Shown: positions 11,001 through 19,139, numbered from the stretch's first letter. The stretch: DNA of 64,000 nucleotides from JBGNFV01 sp049645705 (GCA_049645705.1 JBARUK010000027.1:1-64000), one strand, 5' to 3'. A program made the numbers and translations. Notes: generated by a model not told the origin, from the sequence alone.

Positions 11001-13032
11001 CACCAGGGCGGTAAGCGCTTTTCAGGATATAACTGAACTGAGACGAGCCAGGGAGGCGGTTATGCTCAATGAAGCCCACCTGAAGCTCATAATGGAAAGC
11101 GCCACTGACTACGCCATATTTACACTTGACCTGGACCTGTGTATTACAGACTGGAACTCAGGCGCAGAGCAAATTTTAGGTTATAAAAGAGATGAGGTCA
11201 TAGGGAAAGCAGGCAATATCATTCATGTGCCTGAAGAGAAAGACGATGAACTTGAGAACAAAGTCGAGATAGCGCGCAGGGAGGGCAAAGTAGAGAGTGA
11301 AGGATGGTACCTGAGAAAGAACGGAAGCCGCTTTTACGGCAGAGGTACCGTTATGCCTCTGCGGGTAAAGGGGGAAGACCTCATGGGCTACCTCAAAATT
11401 ATGACCGACTACTCGGAAAGAAGGGAGATGGAGGACGCACTGCGGCGGGCCAAAGATGAGGCCGAGCGCGCTTCTTTTGCCAAAGATGAATTTCTCGCAC
11501 ACATGAGCCACGAGATACGCACGCCGCTCAATGCCATCATTGGCTTGTCCAACCTCTTGGTACACCGAAACCAGGAAGGAAGCCTGACCGATGACCTGCA
11601 GACGGTGAAGTTCTCTGCAGACAACCTTCGTATGCTGGTAGACGACATCCTGGACTTCAGCAAGATACAAGCAGGTAAGGTGGAGATAGAGTCTACCGTA
11701 GTAGACCTGAAATACCTGCTGCACAGCCTGGAGAAAACCCACTCGCTACGGGCCCGGGAGCAAAAGAACCGCCTCGAACTGGATGTATCGGATGACATAC
11801 CCGATATCATCCTTACTGACTCTCTGCGGCTTTCGCAGGTGATGAATAACCTGCTCAGCAACGCCATAAAGTTTACCGACCGGGGTGTGGTGCGCATAGA
11901 AGTAAACCTGCACAAAAGAGAAGGTAACAGGGCCTGGCTGAACTTTGAGGTACAGGACACCGGCTGCGGTATACCGGAGGAGAAGCAGGAACTGATCTTT
12001 GAAAAATTTATACAGGCAGACATATCTACCGTGCGTAAGTACGGCGGCACCGGCCTCGGACTATCCATAACCAAACTCCTGCTGGAGCTTATGAACAGCA
12101 GGATAAAGGTAAGAAGTACAGTAGGTGAAGGCTCTGCCTTTTACTTTACCCTTCCGGTAGAAGTTCCGGAACAGGAAGTGGTCATGGCCGAAGATGATGT
12201 GCTCTCACTGGAAGAGTTGGGTGATAAAAAGCTGAAGATCCTGATAGTGGAAGACTCTGAGGTCAACCGGCTCGTGCTCCTGCAGTTTTTCGACCTTTGG
12301 GGCGAATTCAGTGCAGACGAAGCATCCAACGGCGAGGAGGCCCTGGAGATGACACAAAAAACAACCTATGATCTGATCCTTATGGACCTTCGTATGCCTG
12401 TCATGGACGGCTACCAGGCAGCGAAAGAAATCAGAAGCCAACAGGATAACCCCAATGCACATGTGCCTATTGTAGCACTGACAGCGGATACGCCCGGTGA
12501 GCTTAAAAAGAAGCCGGAAGCACAAAACTTTACCGATGTATTGACCAAGCCTTTCGATCCTGACGACTTGCGGGCCAAGATCCTGCGTGCTACCACCAGG
12601 CAGAGCCTGGGTGCGGACCAAAGCTTCACCAGGTCTGGCTCTCAACCGAGAAATTCTGGAAAGCTGGCTGAAAATATCTCCGCCCCCGATATGAATAAGG
12701 TCACGGAGTTATTTCAGGGCAACGTTACGGGCATCACCAGGCTGATCAAAAGCACATTGTCCGACTTTGAGGTGTTTTCTGCAGAGCACTCCGAGGCAAT
12801 GGACTCACGTGACCTGAATACCATGCAGGAACTTCTCCATAAGCGAAAACCTATGCTGGACCTGCTGGGGCTTCACTATGTAGGTGAGCGGCTTACCCGT
12901 GTACGTGATATGATCAGCAAGGGAGTCTCCGATGCAGAACTGGAGGAACTGAAGGTGGGAGTAGAAAAACTGCTGAGCAACGTCATCACACAGGTAAATG
13001 ACAAACTGTGTCAGTACTCTGGCCAGGATTAG
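8050..13032 (+). CDS. CheB-CheR-PAS hybrid histidine kinase
   Basis: A 1660-residue soluble signalling fusion. In order: CheB methylesterase (about 15-200) with the triad Ser24, His51 and Asp143 present (GVSAG, THFHPD, GSDGT); CheR N-domain and methyltransferase (about 210-480) with the SAM loop GCSTGEEAYS; about five PAS domains (510-1150); HisKA with FLAHMSHEIRTPLN; HATPase with NLLSNAIKFT and GGTGLGLS; receiver domain with ILIVEDSE and LILMDLRMP; and a helical C-terminus (LLHKRKPMLDLLG) that may be a divergent Hpt. In CheR the usual CRN motif before the last strands is replaced by CTE (ITCTEVF), so methyl transfer may be lost. The start is a GTG; an in-frame stop at 8032 and no nearer ATG leave little choice. 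It stands alone, with no chemoreceptor gene beside it. Confidence 0.93.
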   Translation: MNNVSTSGDIKSDKSLSIVGIGVSAGNVKALKTLFGHDAPPERLTYIIVTHFHPDKKSNLAGLLQKVTKLPVTIVEEVTYIRPGHIYVIVPGQNLEVTETHLHVHALEKNRRYRAPINHLFKSLARVYGKRCAGLILTGVGSDGTLGLKEIKAYGGLTVVQDPEDAEFDGMPVSALKTGIVDIVLPLREMAGYLSHIARMTAMSESSGKLDGPAVDSVIKQLRLQTGKNFSQLKNEVLGDRIYRRMQLRQVYHVSDYLKLIQSEPDELTALINAFLVNIVSFFRRKDRFHYLKSELAPALLRGGKDLRIWSVGCSTGEEAYSFAMVLLEEVSRLDISPDIKILATDLHGPSLEKAREGLFSFEIEEEVSAERLHRFFVREKEGYRIVREISDMVEFSHYNYLSDPPLDNIDIITCTEVFSHITEQSALTLLDFFHYALNDEGRLLVDSEKFTAGSALFRRQNQKVAAYRKNTELPAGTAESPEADKGQPWHDNAPAMLDTLFNYTEEGMCLIRMIFDDEDNPVDYLFVQVNTAFETLTGLHDAKGKTIRQLAPDHEEHWFRIYGRIARSGKSERFENKAEQLGQRWYEVHAFPVGEQTSQMVGVIFKDITIRKQTEKALVESEGRYRELFEAMEEGFCVMEILFDENRIAYDYKFLEVNPAFYKQTGLKNAVGKTALELIPNLEKHWIETYGEIALTGERLRFEQGSDAMGRWFEVEAFRIGGPDRAKVALLFTDITKRIKVEKALKDSEERFRNFANTAPALLWVTNPQGECTFISDGWFEMTGVPCEKALVYGWIDNIHPDDSEAIKKEFLEHNLRQEPFRLEYRLLTKSNEYHWVIDAGKPYRDDEGNFLGYVGSIIDINNRKKSEEALRKNEIMLTATLDQLPVGVSISSAPNGNLLFQNKAAKEILGHKLIETQDINGYSQYHALHKDGTPLKAREYPLVKALRGITTRQQEILYRKAGGNLITLIVNSAPIRDENNNITRAVSAFQDITELRRAREAVMLNEAHLKLIMESATDYAIFTLDLDLCITDWNSGAEQILGYKRDEVIGKAGNIIHVPEEKDDELENKVEIARREGKVESEGWYLRKNGSRFYGRGTVMPLRVKGEDLMGYLKIMTDYSERREMEDALRRAKDEAERASFAKDEFLAHMSHEIRTPLNAIIGLSNLLVHRNQEGSLTDDLQTVKFSADNLRMLVDDILDFSKIQAGKVEIESTVVDLKYLLHSLEKTHSLRAREQKNRLELDVSDDIPDIILTDSLRLSQVMNNLLSNAIKFTDRGVVRIEVNLHKREGNRAWLNFEVQDTGCGIPEEKQELIFEKFIQADISTVRKYGGTGLGLSITKLLLELMNSRIKVRSTVGEGSAFYFTLPVEVPEQEVVMAEDDVLSLEELGDKKLKILIVEDSEVNRLVLLQFFDLWGEFSADEASNGEEALEMTQKTTYDLILMDLRMPVMDGYQAAKEIRSQQDNPNAHVPIVALTADTPGELKKKPEAQNFTDVLTKPFDPDDLRAKILRATTRQSLGADQSFTRSGSQPRNSGKLAENISAPDMNKVTELFQGNVTGITRLIKSTLSDFEVFSAEHSEAMDSRDLNTMQELLHKRKPMLDLLGLHYVGERLTRVRDMISKGVSDAELEELKVGVEKLLSNVITQVNDKLCQYSGQD

Positions 13033-13052
13033 TCCTGACCTGATGTGGCAGG

Positions 13053-13169
13053 CTATCGATCCGCCTGAAATTTAACCGGTGGTAAGCAATCAATTTCCTT
13101 TAGAATATAATGATGGCTGATCCGCTCCTGTTCCAGGCGGAGATTATACATCCGCAGGTAGCGGTGCAT
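13053..13169 (-). pseudogene. Remnant of jetD 3' end (Wadjet)
   Basis: A 38-codon minus-strand frame beginning MHRYLRMYNLRLEQERISH. It matches the C-terminal tail of the JetD-like fragment at 25255-25749 (MHRYLRLHNLRLEQERISH), with few changes. Nothing of JetD remains upstream of it. It is therefore a second, much shorter jetD relic, outside the repeat-bounded island. Confidence 0.75.
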
Positions 13170-13198
13170 GGCTTATCAATATTAGTTTATACATGAAA

Positions 13199-13228
13199 AA
13201 AGCTGCCCGTAACTCTACGAACAGCTTT
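13199..13228 (-). terminator. Rho-independent terminator
   Basis: Stem AAAGCTG/CAGCTTT extended by CGT/ACG, then a T-run on the minus strand. It follows the subtilase gene that ends at 13256. Confidence 0.75.
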
Positions 13229-13255
13229 ATCAAATACTAACAAATATTTTCCAGA

Positions 13256-14521
13256 TCAGCGGCAACCAATAGTATATGATCTGCTACCGAAGCTAACTGA
13301 TCCGCAGGCTCTCGGAGCAGATCCACGGGCGTGCAGTACACCTGCTATCACAGGAGAGGCCATAGACGTACCGCTAATAGTAGCGTAGCCGCCTCCGCGG
13401 TATGTACTTGTTACACTACTGCCTGTAGCGATGTAATCTACAGGTGTACCAAAGTTGGAGAAAGAAGACCATCCTTTGCTACAGGTCATACTTGCCACAG
13501 TAAATACATTAGGAAGGTTCTGGCAGGCAGGATCGTAAAAGGCCGCATCATCGCCTGAATTACCTGAAGCCAAGGCTACAAAGGACTGGTCATTCAGTCT
13601 GTCCAGCGCACTGCGATAGGCACTGGCGCTGCTACAGCCGGTACGGAATCGGGGTCCGAGACTCATATTGACAACGTCACCTGATATATCGTTCTGAGCC
13701 ACGAAGTCCATTCCCTGTATGATAGTAGACGTGCTGGTAGACCCTGACGAGCCAAATACGTCTATAGGTACTACCGGTGCACCTGCTGATACACCCACTA
13801 CGCCTATAGAATTGCTGACTGCGGCAGCAATACCTGCTACATGTGTGCCATGGCCATTGCCATCATCAGGGCTTCCATCTACGTATGCGCGACCGTATTG
13901 AGTGTTCACATTCAGATCAGGGTGATCCAGGTCTATACCTGTATCCACTATCCAAATGAACAGGTTACTTCCCGATCCATTAACGGTACCTCCCGCATTG
14001 GAGATAGCACAGGTAGTGGTCTGCGCACTATTGGCAGAGGCACCCGAAGCCTTTACAAATTCTTCCGCTGTGTATTCTGCTTCTAGTTCGTGATCCAGTG
14101 TTACGATCCGGTCCTGCTCTACATAAGCTACAGACGGGTTTGCCTCAAGCGATTTAATTTCCTCTTCAGTCAGAGTAGCAGCAAACCCGGTTAGTACAGC
14201 CGAATAGCGGGCCAACACTTTACCTGCGTCTACATTCGATTCGGCTACAACCCTATTAATTTGCTCATTTACTACCTTACGGCGTTCTGCGGCGTACGCT
14301 GTCTTATCCTGACGCCTGACAAAATCAGGCTCTCCCTGTCGGCTACCCGGGGTGGTCTCTTCATTAAAGACTACGATGTACTGCCCTGGAATGAACGAGT
14401 TATCATCTATTGTAATCGTTGGATCTTCCGGTGGTGCTACGTTCTCATCACCACATGATACCATGCCGAAGCAGGTAGTAAGACCGGCAAGTAGCCAGCC
14501 TGTTAGCTTAGTTGATTTCAT
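13256..14521 (-). CDS. Subtilisin-like serine protease (S8), lipoprotein
   Basis: A 421-residue secreted protease. The signal peptide ends in a lipobox at Cys23 (GMVSC), so the enzyme is probably anchored in a membrane after secretion. An inhibitor-I9-type propeptide spans roughly 45-140 (QYIVVFNEE ... VAYVEQDRIV). The catalytic domain shows the full triad: Asp193 (IVDTGID), His224 (GNGHGTHVAG) and Ser386 (GTSMASP), with the oxyanion Asn in LASGNSG. It lacks extra C-terminal domains and ends about 35 residues after the Ser block. It has its own terminator and sits between jetD relics, just outside the left repeat of the island. Confidence 0.95.
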   Translation of the reverse strand: MKSTKLTGWLLAGLTTCFGMVSCGDENVAPPEDPTITIDDNSFIPGQYIVVFNEETTPGSRQGEPDFVRRQDKTAYAAERRKVVNEQINRVVAESNVDAGKVLARYSAVLTGFAATLTEEEIKSLEANPSVAYVEQDRIVTLDHELEAEYTAEEFVKASGASANSAQTTTCAISNAGGTVNGSGSNLFIWIVDTGIDLDHPDLNVNTQYGRAYVDGSPDDGNGHGTHVAGIAAAVSNSIGVVGVSAGAPVVPIDVFGSSGSTSTSTIIQGMDFVAQNDISGDVVNMSLGPRFRTGCSSASAYRSALDRLNDQSFVALASGNSGDDAAFYDPACQNLPNVFTVASMTCSKGWSSFSNFGTPVDYIATGSSVTSTYRGGGYATISGTSMASPVIAGVLHARGSAPRACGSVSFGSRSYTIGCR

Positions 14522-14954
14522 TAGTTTTGGGTATTAGTTGGTTATAAGGCTAAGCTAGCTACCACTCACTCTATTTGCAACACCGTCGCATATAAATTTG
14601 CATGAAAAAAGTTAAATGAGGGTTAACCCCTAATGAGCAAGAGGATATAAGTCTATTATATGTTCTTATTTCAATATAAAATTTGTTAGAATATCAATTC
14701 TATGTCCTTTGGTATAGTTTGGACTGGGTCAGGTAATGCATTATTGTGCAACTAGTTTGCATAACAGGTGTTTTACTGCCCGGATATAACATAACTTCCG
14801 CGTTCTGCAAAGTTTCTCTTCTCAGTATCTATGCTATAGCCATATGCTGTAAACCTGTAAATATAGCTTCGGGGGGTATGGCTGACCGTAGTAGTGTAAA
14901 CTTAAATATGCGGCAGGCGAAGTTGGACTCTGCGGTTTGAATACAGAAATGTTG
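14522..14954. other. Intergenic region upstream of the protease
   Basis: AT-rich DNA that should carry the protease promoter. I see no gene, RNA or repeat in it. Confidence 0.55.
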
Positions 14955-15005
14955 TAAACGCAAAAAGGCCGACTAAATGTCGACCTTTTTCTTTGTAGCG
15001 GGAGC
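14955..15005. repeat. Left attachment-site-like direct repeat
   Basis: A perfect copy of 26025-26075. It includes the terminator hairpin (AAAAAGGCCGAC/GTCGACCTTTTT, 14962-14990) and the last bases of the tRNA-fMet acceptor arm, but no tRNA follows. Instead a jetD fragment begins at 15006. Confidence 0.85.
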
Positions 15006-15446
15006 CCGAAGCGAACCGCAAAATCTTTGTCTTCGGGACAAACAGCCTGCGGAGCTACCTCATCCAGCAGGCTGTGGATAATGCCCTTTTTCTCTTCTAT
15101 AAATTTGGTGTGCACGGGTATCGGCAGCTCCCGGATGTAGTAGGTATGGGGCTGGTGGTGGATGGCAAACCATTTACAAACCGTGACAATGTCCTGCCAG
15201 CCCCCATGGTGCTCTATCACACACCGGGGGTAGGACTGCAGGTAGGCTTGCAGGGTAGGAAATTCCCTGAGAATGAGGGCCACGTCTTCATGAAAGCGGC
15301 CGAACTCTTTTTTATGCACCTATAAATTTGAGGTAGTCGGGCAGGGTATCGAAGGTAAAGTGGGCGGGAACCGTCTGGGTGCCGTGGCTGCGTGTTTTTA
15401 CCTGCTTATACTCTATGGTGTAGCCATGGCCTGTCCGCTCTTTGCT
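15006..15446 (-). pseudogene. jetD fragment (DUF3322 region) with frameshift
   Basis: Minus-strand remnant of JetD, the nuclease subunit of the Wadjet plasmid-defence complex. Two frames join: GYTIEYKQVKTRSHGTQTVP ... LPDYLKFIG, then after a one-base shift near 15320, HKKEFGRFHEDVALILREFP ... YIRELPIPVHTKFIEEKKG and LLDEV. These match the DUF3322 pattern (tyrosine-arginine-glutamate-leucine block, then TKFIE). The N-terminal part is missing and the fragment is cut exactly at the left repeat, in the middle of a conserved RFGL motif. The catalytic Toprim-like half is absent here; a fragment of that kind lies at 25255-25749. Confidence 0.8.
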
Positions 15447-15459
15447 CGTGTTTTTAATT

Positions 15460-15699
15460 ATGAATTGGAACGAAAGAATAGTTTCAGATAAAAACGTGCT
15501 CCTCGGTAAACCGGTGATTAAAGGAACCCGTATATCGGTGGAATTTATCCTCGAACGACTAGCTGACGGTTGGAATGAAGAAAAAATACTTCAATCATAT
15601 CCTCACCTTAAAAAACAGGACATTCAAGCTATTTTTGCTTACATAAACGAGTGTGTTAAAGACGGTCTCATTGTAGAATTAAGAAATAAGTCAGCTTAA
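15460..15699 (+). CDS. DUF433 antitoxin-like protein
   Basis: A 79-residue protein beginning MNWNERIVSDKNVLLGKP; an in-frame TTG at 15442 is a less likely start. It shows the DUF433 pattern: an N-terminal RIxxDxxVLxGKPxIxGTRI block and a winged-helix part (ILERLADGWNEEKILQSYP ... DIQAIFAYI). DUF433 proteins are usually the DNA-binding antitoxin partners of DUF5615 PIN-like toxins. No DUF5615 gene follows; instead the relics of a ParE-type pair lie 12 bp downstream. It is an orphan in this context and may only act as a repressor. Confidence 0.85.
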   Translation: MNWNERIVSDKNVLLGKPVIKGTRISVEFILERLADGWNEEKILQSYPHLKKQDIQAIFAYINECVKDGLIVELRNKSA

Positions 15700-15710
15700 T
15701 ACCTTATAAT

Positions 15711-15943
15711 ATGGGAAAGGTTAAAAATCGCAACAACTCATTGAGAGAATAAAAAGTATTGATGATCAAAATGTCATTGATGAAATTTGCAGGCTCTTGG
15801 ACATAAATATCGATGAATCTGTGTATCAATTAAATGAAGGACAGAAAAAGACAATCCAGGAAGGACGCGATCAAATAGCCCGTGGAGAAGGAATCCCATC
15901 AGAGCAGGTTTTCAAAAGAAAGCGTAAATGGCGAAAAGAATAA
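15711..15943 (+). pseudogene. Antitoxin relic (ParE-type module)
   Basis: From ATG 15711 the frame stops after 13 codons, but a one-base shift around 15730 restores a long frame: QQLIERIKSIDDQNVIDEIC ... QIARGEGIPSEQVFKRKRKW. This is the typical helical antitoxin of ParE/RelE pairs, and its end overlaps the next (toxin) start, as expected of such an operon. One base has been lost, so it is presumably inactive. Confidence 0.65.
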
Positions 15944-16160
15944 TATGGTCACCGCTGGCTGAACAAAGATTTGACGAAATTCTTGAATACTGGATAGAGC
16001 ATAATAAATCCAACACCTACAGCTTATAGGTGATCATCCTAACATGGGTAAATTAACCACCGACAAAACTGCTCGATATAAAATTGTTCGCGATTATCTT
16101 CTTATATACGAGGCTGTTGACAACAAAATACATATTCTAAACATCTGGGATAGACGTTAA
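15928..16160 (+). pseudogene. ParE/RelE-type toxin relic with internal deletion
   Basis: ATG 15928 opens MAKRIIWSPLAEQRFDEILE and stops at 16029. In another frame the end of the same fold continues: LIGDHPNMGKL, YKIVRDYLLIYE and IHILNIWDRR. About 30 residues in the middle are missing and the frame is shifted, so the toxin is dead. Together with the broken antitoxin before it this is a decayed addiction module. Confidence 0.7.
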
Positions 16161-16201
16161 GATCCGAATAAACTAAAGCTCCGGTTAAAGCCAATACTAT
16201 C

Positions 16202-16328
16202 GCGGGTTTAGCGAGAGCGTAACCCGTGATGGAGGAATTGATTAGAGTCTCCGACTCGGGTGTGGGCTACATAAGTCTGGAGACTTGCTTAAATAATCAT
16301 CACGAGTCAGGAGACTCGCGATAGTGGG
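16202..16328. repeat. REP-like palindromes
   Basis: Several short hairpins in a row: CGGGTT...AACCCG (16202-16229), GAGTCTCCGACTC (16245-16258) and CGAGTCAGGAGACTCG (16302-16317), the last followed by CGATAGTGGG. The last unit recurs at about 18288 and 21488, and in altered form at 21535. Short palindromes of this kind resemble REP elements spread by RAYT transposases; none is seen here. Confidence 0.6.
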
Positions 16329-16329
16329 T

Positions 16330-16442
16330 GATTTGACTAAAACTGCAGGCTGATGGTGGTTTCCGCTTATGTTGGATGTATCTGCTACATTCTACTATAT
16401 TGCACTCTAGGGTGTTCACTGCGTGACGCGCCAAAGGGGGCA
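16330..16442. repeat. Dispersed island repeat, copy A
   Basis: Contains GACTAAAACTGCAGGCTG and GTTCACTGCGTGACGCGCCA, shared with copy C (21231-21421), and in part with copy B (17012-17124). Lies just before the start of the first cassette-like gene. Confidence 0.65.
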
Positions 16443-16446
16443 AACC

Positions 16447-16464
16447 GTTAGGCACAAGTACACA
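16447..16464 (+). repeat. Left end of first cassette: GTTAGGC core site
   Basis: GTTAGGCAC, four bases, then ACACA. It is mirrored after the gene at 16914-16931 by TGTGT, four bases, GTGCCTAAC. GTTAGGC fits the integron attC right core GTTRRRY. In integron cassettes the bases after GTT at the 5' end pair with the core at the 3' end of the same cassette, which is what is seen. Confidence 0.6.
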
Positions 16465-16478
16465 TCCAAATTAAAATT

Positions 16479-16901
16479 ATGAAGCATTTATTCATTATAA
16501 CTATTTTTCTTTGCTTTTCTTGTTCACCTAAGGAAGCTAATTTAATAGGTTCCTGGAAATTTGAAGAGAACTACTATAGCTATATTGTTGATGATGAAAG
16601 GTTTTATGACATGTCTCCTCCAATGTTTGATAGTCTGATTTTAAATCCAGATGGTTCATGTCTCCTTTTTCATCAATGGGATAGTGTTAGTAACTTAACA
16701 TATTGTAACTGGTCCTATAATGATGAAGCAATAAAATTCACCAACAGAGTAACAAACGCAGATGAAGAACTACCGGATGTGTATGTTCCATTAGGGAGAG
16801 TGAACAAAAGAAAAATAATTTTAGAATTTCCGTATGAAATAACTTTTCAAAACGAAATAATTCAGACTCATTTAATTGAAAAGTATACAATATCAAAATG
16901 A
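16479..16901 (+). CDS. Small lipoprotein, cassette gene
   Basis: A 140-residue AT-rich gene. Its first 16 residues are a lipoprotein signal (IFLCFSC, lipobox Cys15). The mature part has the start LIGSWKFEENYYSY, typical of lipocalin-like proteins of Bacteroidota (the LxGxW motif), and alternating beta strands. Function unknown; such proteins are common in integron-type cassettes. It lies between a GTTAGGC site and a mirrored GCCTAAC site, without an obvious promoter of its own. Confidence 0.8.
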   Translation: MKHLFIITIFLCFSCSPKEANLIGSWKFEENYYSYIVDDERFYDMSPPMFDSLILNPDGSCLLFHQWDSVSNLTYCNWSYNDEAIKFTNRVTNADEELPDVYVPLGRVNKRKIILEFPYEITFQNEIIQTHLIEKYTISK

Positions 16902-16913
16902 TCAAGCGAAAGA

Positions 16914-16931
16914 TGTGTGCCAGTGCCTAAC
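16914..16931 (+). repeat. Right end of first cassette: GCCTAAC core site
   Basis: TGTGT, four bases, GTGCCTAAC: the inverted copy of 16447-16464. GCCTAAC fits the attC left core RYYYAAC. Confidence 0.6.
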
Positions 16932-17011
16932 TGTAGCTATACACCATAGAGGATTTTGAAGGCCAGGTTCCGTTCGTGGTTTTATCTACTTTTACTACGG
17001 GGGACATTAAC

Positions 17012-17124
17012 GCCCATTTAGTTTAAGCGTTTTGCTCGTCCGGAAAGGATTGGACTAAAACAGCAGGCTGATGATAGTTCCCGCTAATGTTGGAGGTATA
17101 GGCTACAGTCGGCTGGGTTGCATT
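17012..17124. repeat. Dispersed island repeat, copy B
   Basis: Starts GCCCATTTAGTTTAAGCG and runs through GGATTGGACTAAAAC to GGGTTGCA. It is near-identical over ~110 bp to copy C at 21231, at the same position relative to a cassette gene (about 100 bp before the next palindrome). Confidence 0.7.
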
Positions 17125-17147
17125 CCATTGCGCTTAATTGGTCATCG

Positions 17148-17184
17148 CAACGTCTGATCTGATTTAAGTAATTAGATGTTGGCG
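17148..17184 (+). repeat. attC-like palindrome before dinD
   Basis: CAACGTCT ... AGATGTTG with ~18 bp between arms, ending in GTTGGCG. It is a shortened member of the ~65-bp palindrome family found at 19056, 20157 and 21590. Confidence 0.6.
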
Positions 17185-17211
17185 TGCATTAAAATGAACT
17201 AAATTTACGGC

Positions 17212-18054
17212 ATGAAGAAAGAATTGATAACAGAATTATTTGAGAAGTTTGAAGATGCCTGCTATGATCTTGACGGACTAGAATGTTGGAGCGGTAGAGA
17301 GCTCCAGGAAATTTTAGGTTATTCCGATTGGAGAAACTTTACAAATACTATTCAGAAAGCAGTTCAATCCTGTGAGAACTCAGGAGAAAAGGAATCTGAT
17401 CATTTCGTTGGTGTCACCAAATTGATAGAAATTGGAAAAGGTGGACAAAGAGAAGTTCAAGATGTGGCCTTGACCAGATATGCTTGTTATTTGGTGGCTC
17501 AAAATGGTGATGCATCTAAACCTCAAATAGCCTTTGCACAAACCTATTTTGCAGTTCAAACGAGAAAGCAAGAACTGATCGAACAGAGACTTTTGGACAT
17601 TGCACGAGTGAATGCTCGCGAAAAACTTTCCAAGTCAGAAAAGAAGCTTTCAGGTATAATTTACGAACGGGGTGTTGACAATCGAAGTTTTGCGATAATT
17701 CGCTCAAAAGGAGATCAGGCACTATACGGTGGTAAATCAACCCAATTTATGAAAAATAAACTTGGTGTACCGACAAACAGACCTCTAGCAGATTTTCTTC
17801 CAACATTAATGATTAAAGCAAAAGACTTTGCGACCGAATTGACGAGTCATAATGTGGTTGACAAAGACCTATCGGGAGATCAGGCTATAAGTAAAGAACA
17901 TATTGACAACAATAAGGAAGTAAGGAAAATGCTCTTAAAACGTGGAGTAAAACCCGAAAATCTTCCTCCATCAGAAGACGTCAAGAAAGTCCAACGAAAA
18001 ATAGATAGTACAGAAAAGAAAATATTAAAGGATATTAAAAAAGATAAAAAATAA
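17212..18054 (+). CDS. dinD: DNA damage-inducible protein D (DinD) homologue
   Basis: A 280-residue protein matching DinD along its length. Residues 1-110 form a BRO-N-like domain with CWSGRELQEILGYSDWRNF and the block VTKLIEIGKGGQREVQDVALTRYACYL. The middle has IYERGVDNRSFAIIRSKGDQALYGG, typical of DinD. In E. coli DinD is SOS-induced and inhibits RecA filaments; whether the same holds here is unknown. The gene is AT-rich, sits between a GTTGGC site (17178) and a mirrored GCCAAC (18061), and shares strand with the other cassette genes. DinD homologues are frequent in mobile DNA. Confidence 0.9.
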   Translation: MKKELITELFEKFEDACYDLDGLECWSGRELQEILGYSDWRNFTNTIQKAVQSCENSGEKESDHFVGVTKLIEIGKGGQREVQDVALTRYACYLVAQNGDASKPQIAFAQTYFAVQTRKQELIEQRLLDIARVNAREKLSKSEKKLSGIIYERGVDNRSFAIIRSKGDQALYGGKSTQFMKNKLGVPTNRPLADFLPTLMIKAKDFATELTSHNVVDKDLSGDQAISKEHIDNNKEVRKMLLKRGVKPENLPPSEDVKKVQRKIDSTEKKILKDIKKDKK

Positions 18055-18060
18055 CGATAT

Positions 18061-18095
18061 GCCAACAACGGGTATAAAATAAAGGGCGGACAGTG
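18061..18095 (+). repeat. Left half of an attC-like site
   Basis: GCCAACAACGGGTATAAAAT and the following GGGCGGACAGTG closely match the left half of the complete palindrome at 23444-23574. The right half is missing, replaced by DNA with the jetA relic. Confidence 0.55.
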
Positions 18096-18238
18096 TTTTC
18101 CGCAAGTTTTCGGCACGCAGCAAGCTGCCTTCGGGACTCTTCTAATATAGATATATAGGAAATCGGTTCTTATTGGTATTTCTGCCATTCGCATTTGGGG
18201 CACAGGCCGCATAGGGCCGACATATTTCAGGTTACAGA

Positions 18239-18315
18239 AATGGCCAGCAAGCAAGTCTACGAGTCAGAGACTCGCACAATCTTTCATCACGAGTCAGGAG
18301 ACTCGCGATAGTGGG
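18239..18315. repeat. REP-like double palindrome
   Basis: CGAGTCAGAGACTCG and CGAGTCAGGAGACTCG about 30 bp apart, followed by CGATAGTGGG. The whole ~75 bp is repeated at 21437-21518. Confidence 0.65.
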
Positions 18316-18341
18316 GGCTCTCCGCCCCTACAAATTCACGC

Positions 18342-18712
18342 TCAGAGGCTTTCTATTACCTGGAAGGCCTTTTCCGTATGCTGGCTCAGCAGCGCGTGCG
18401 GCTTCTTGGTATTTTCTTCTACTATCGTATTCAGGTAGCCTTCGCTTATCCACCTTTCCAGGGACTGTTTGGCTTTTTCAGCGTAGGAAATGATTTCGCG
18501 CTCTTCCTCGTCATGGTACTCCAGCCGCTCCATGTAGCGCGTCAGGGAGGCTCCATCTGGTCTATCGGCTGGCTGTACTGCCCGGTTTCTTTAAAGCTGC
18601 GATACAGAAAGCTCAGGATAAGAGGCATTTGCCGCATGCGCAGCAGCTTCAGCGTCTTATGGCTGCCGCGAAGCCGCAGGAGGTCATCATACTGGTAGAG
18701 CTGGTCTGACAC
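18342..18712 (-). pseudogene. jetA 5' fragment (Wadjet), frameshifted
   Basis: Minus-strand relic of JetA (DUF3375), a subunit of the Wadjet SMC-type complex. From GTG 18712 one frame reads DQLYQYDDLLRLRGSHKTLK and LILSFLYRSFKETGQYSQPI. After a one-base shift near 18545 it goes on MERLEYHDEEEREI and SLERWISEGYLN, ending VIESL at 18342. The N-terminal layout matches JetA (LRLLR...P.ILSFLYR.F, then W...GYL). The remaining three quarters of JetA and all of jetB and jetC are absent. Confidence 0.75.
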
Positions 18713-18932
18713 GTATAGCTATTAGAGTTCGTGGTCTAATTTACAAACCGCGGTCAAAAGTATCGCCGTTATGTAGGGTTAGTGTAGGGTATCGTCCAAT
18801 TTTAGTGTGATTTATCCAGGAGCCTCTCGAATCGGAAACGGTTTGTATTTAAGTCAAAAATTTTTAGATTTATTCTATAATCTGGATAGGATCCATTTCC
18901 CTGAATATCAGGCATAATGTATAACGGAAAAT

Positions 18933-19070
18933 ATGACAAAAAGACCACCACAAAAACCTGAGGATGCGAGAAAGAAAGGCGTAAAAACCACTGAAATTTT
19001 TGTGCCCGTTTCGCGTCAAAGCATTAGTCTCATCGAAAGGCCATTGGACGATTTGCAACGTCTAAGCTAA
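18933..19070 (+). CDS. Conserved 45-residue ORF, copy 1
   Basis: A basic, Pro-rich small protein starting MTKRPPQKPEDARKKGVK and containing VSRQSISLIERP. An equally long copy lies at 20034-20171; both are 138 bp with no indels and the same ATG and stop positions. Changes include at least one synonymous site and conservative ones (F/Y). No known domain. Its 3' end overlaps the start of an attC-like palindrome. The opposite strand is also open, so coding is plausible, not proven. Confidence 0.4.
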   Translation: MTKRPPQKPEDARKKGVKTTEIFVPVSRQSISLIERPLDDLQRLS

Positions 19071-19118
19071 TTATATTATGAATAAAAGGGATTAGGTCTG
19101 TTTATTTAAATGTTATGC
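19056..19118 (+). repeat. attC-like palindrome before the 244-residue gene
   Basis: CAACGTCT at the left, inner arms AATAAA / TTTATT, right core GTTATGC. Member of a ~65-bp family. Confidence 0.55.
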
Positions 19119-19139
19119 TTAATATAAAAAAATCACGAT

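Noticed and set aside
14746..14940. 64-codon open frame upstream of the left repeat
   Set aside because: No protein features and no conserved neighbour; random frame in intergenic DNA.
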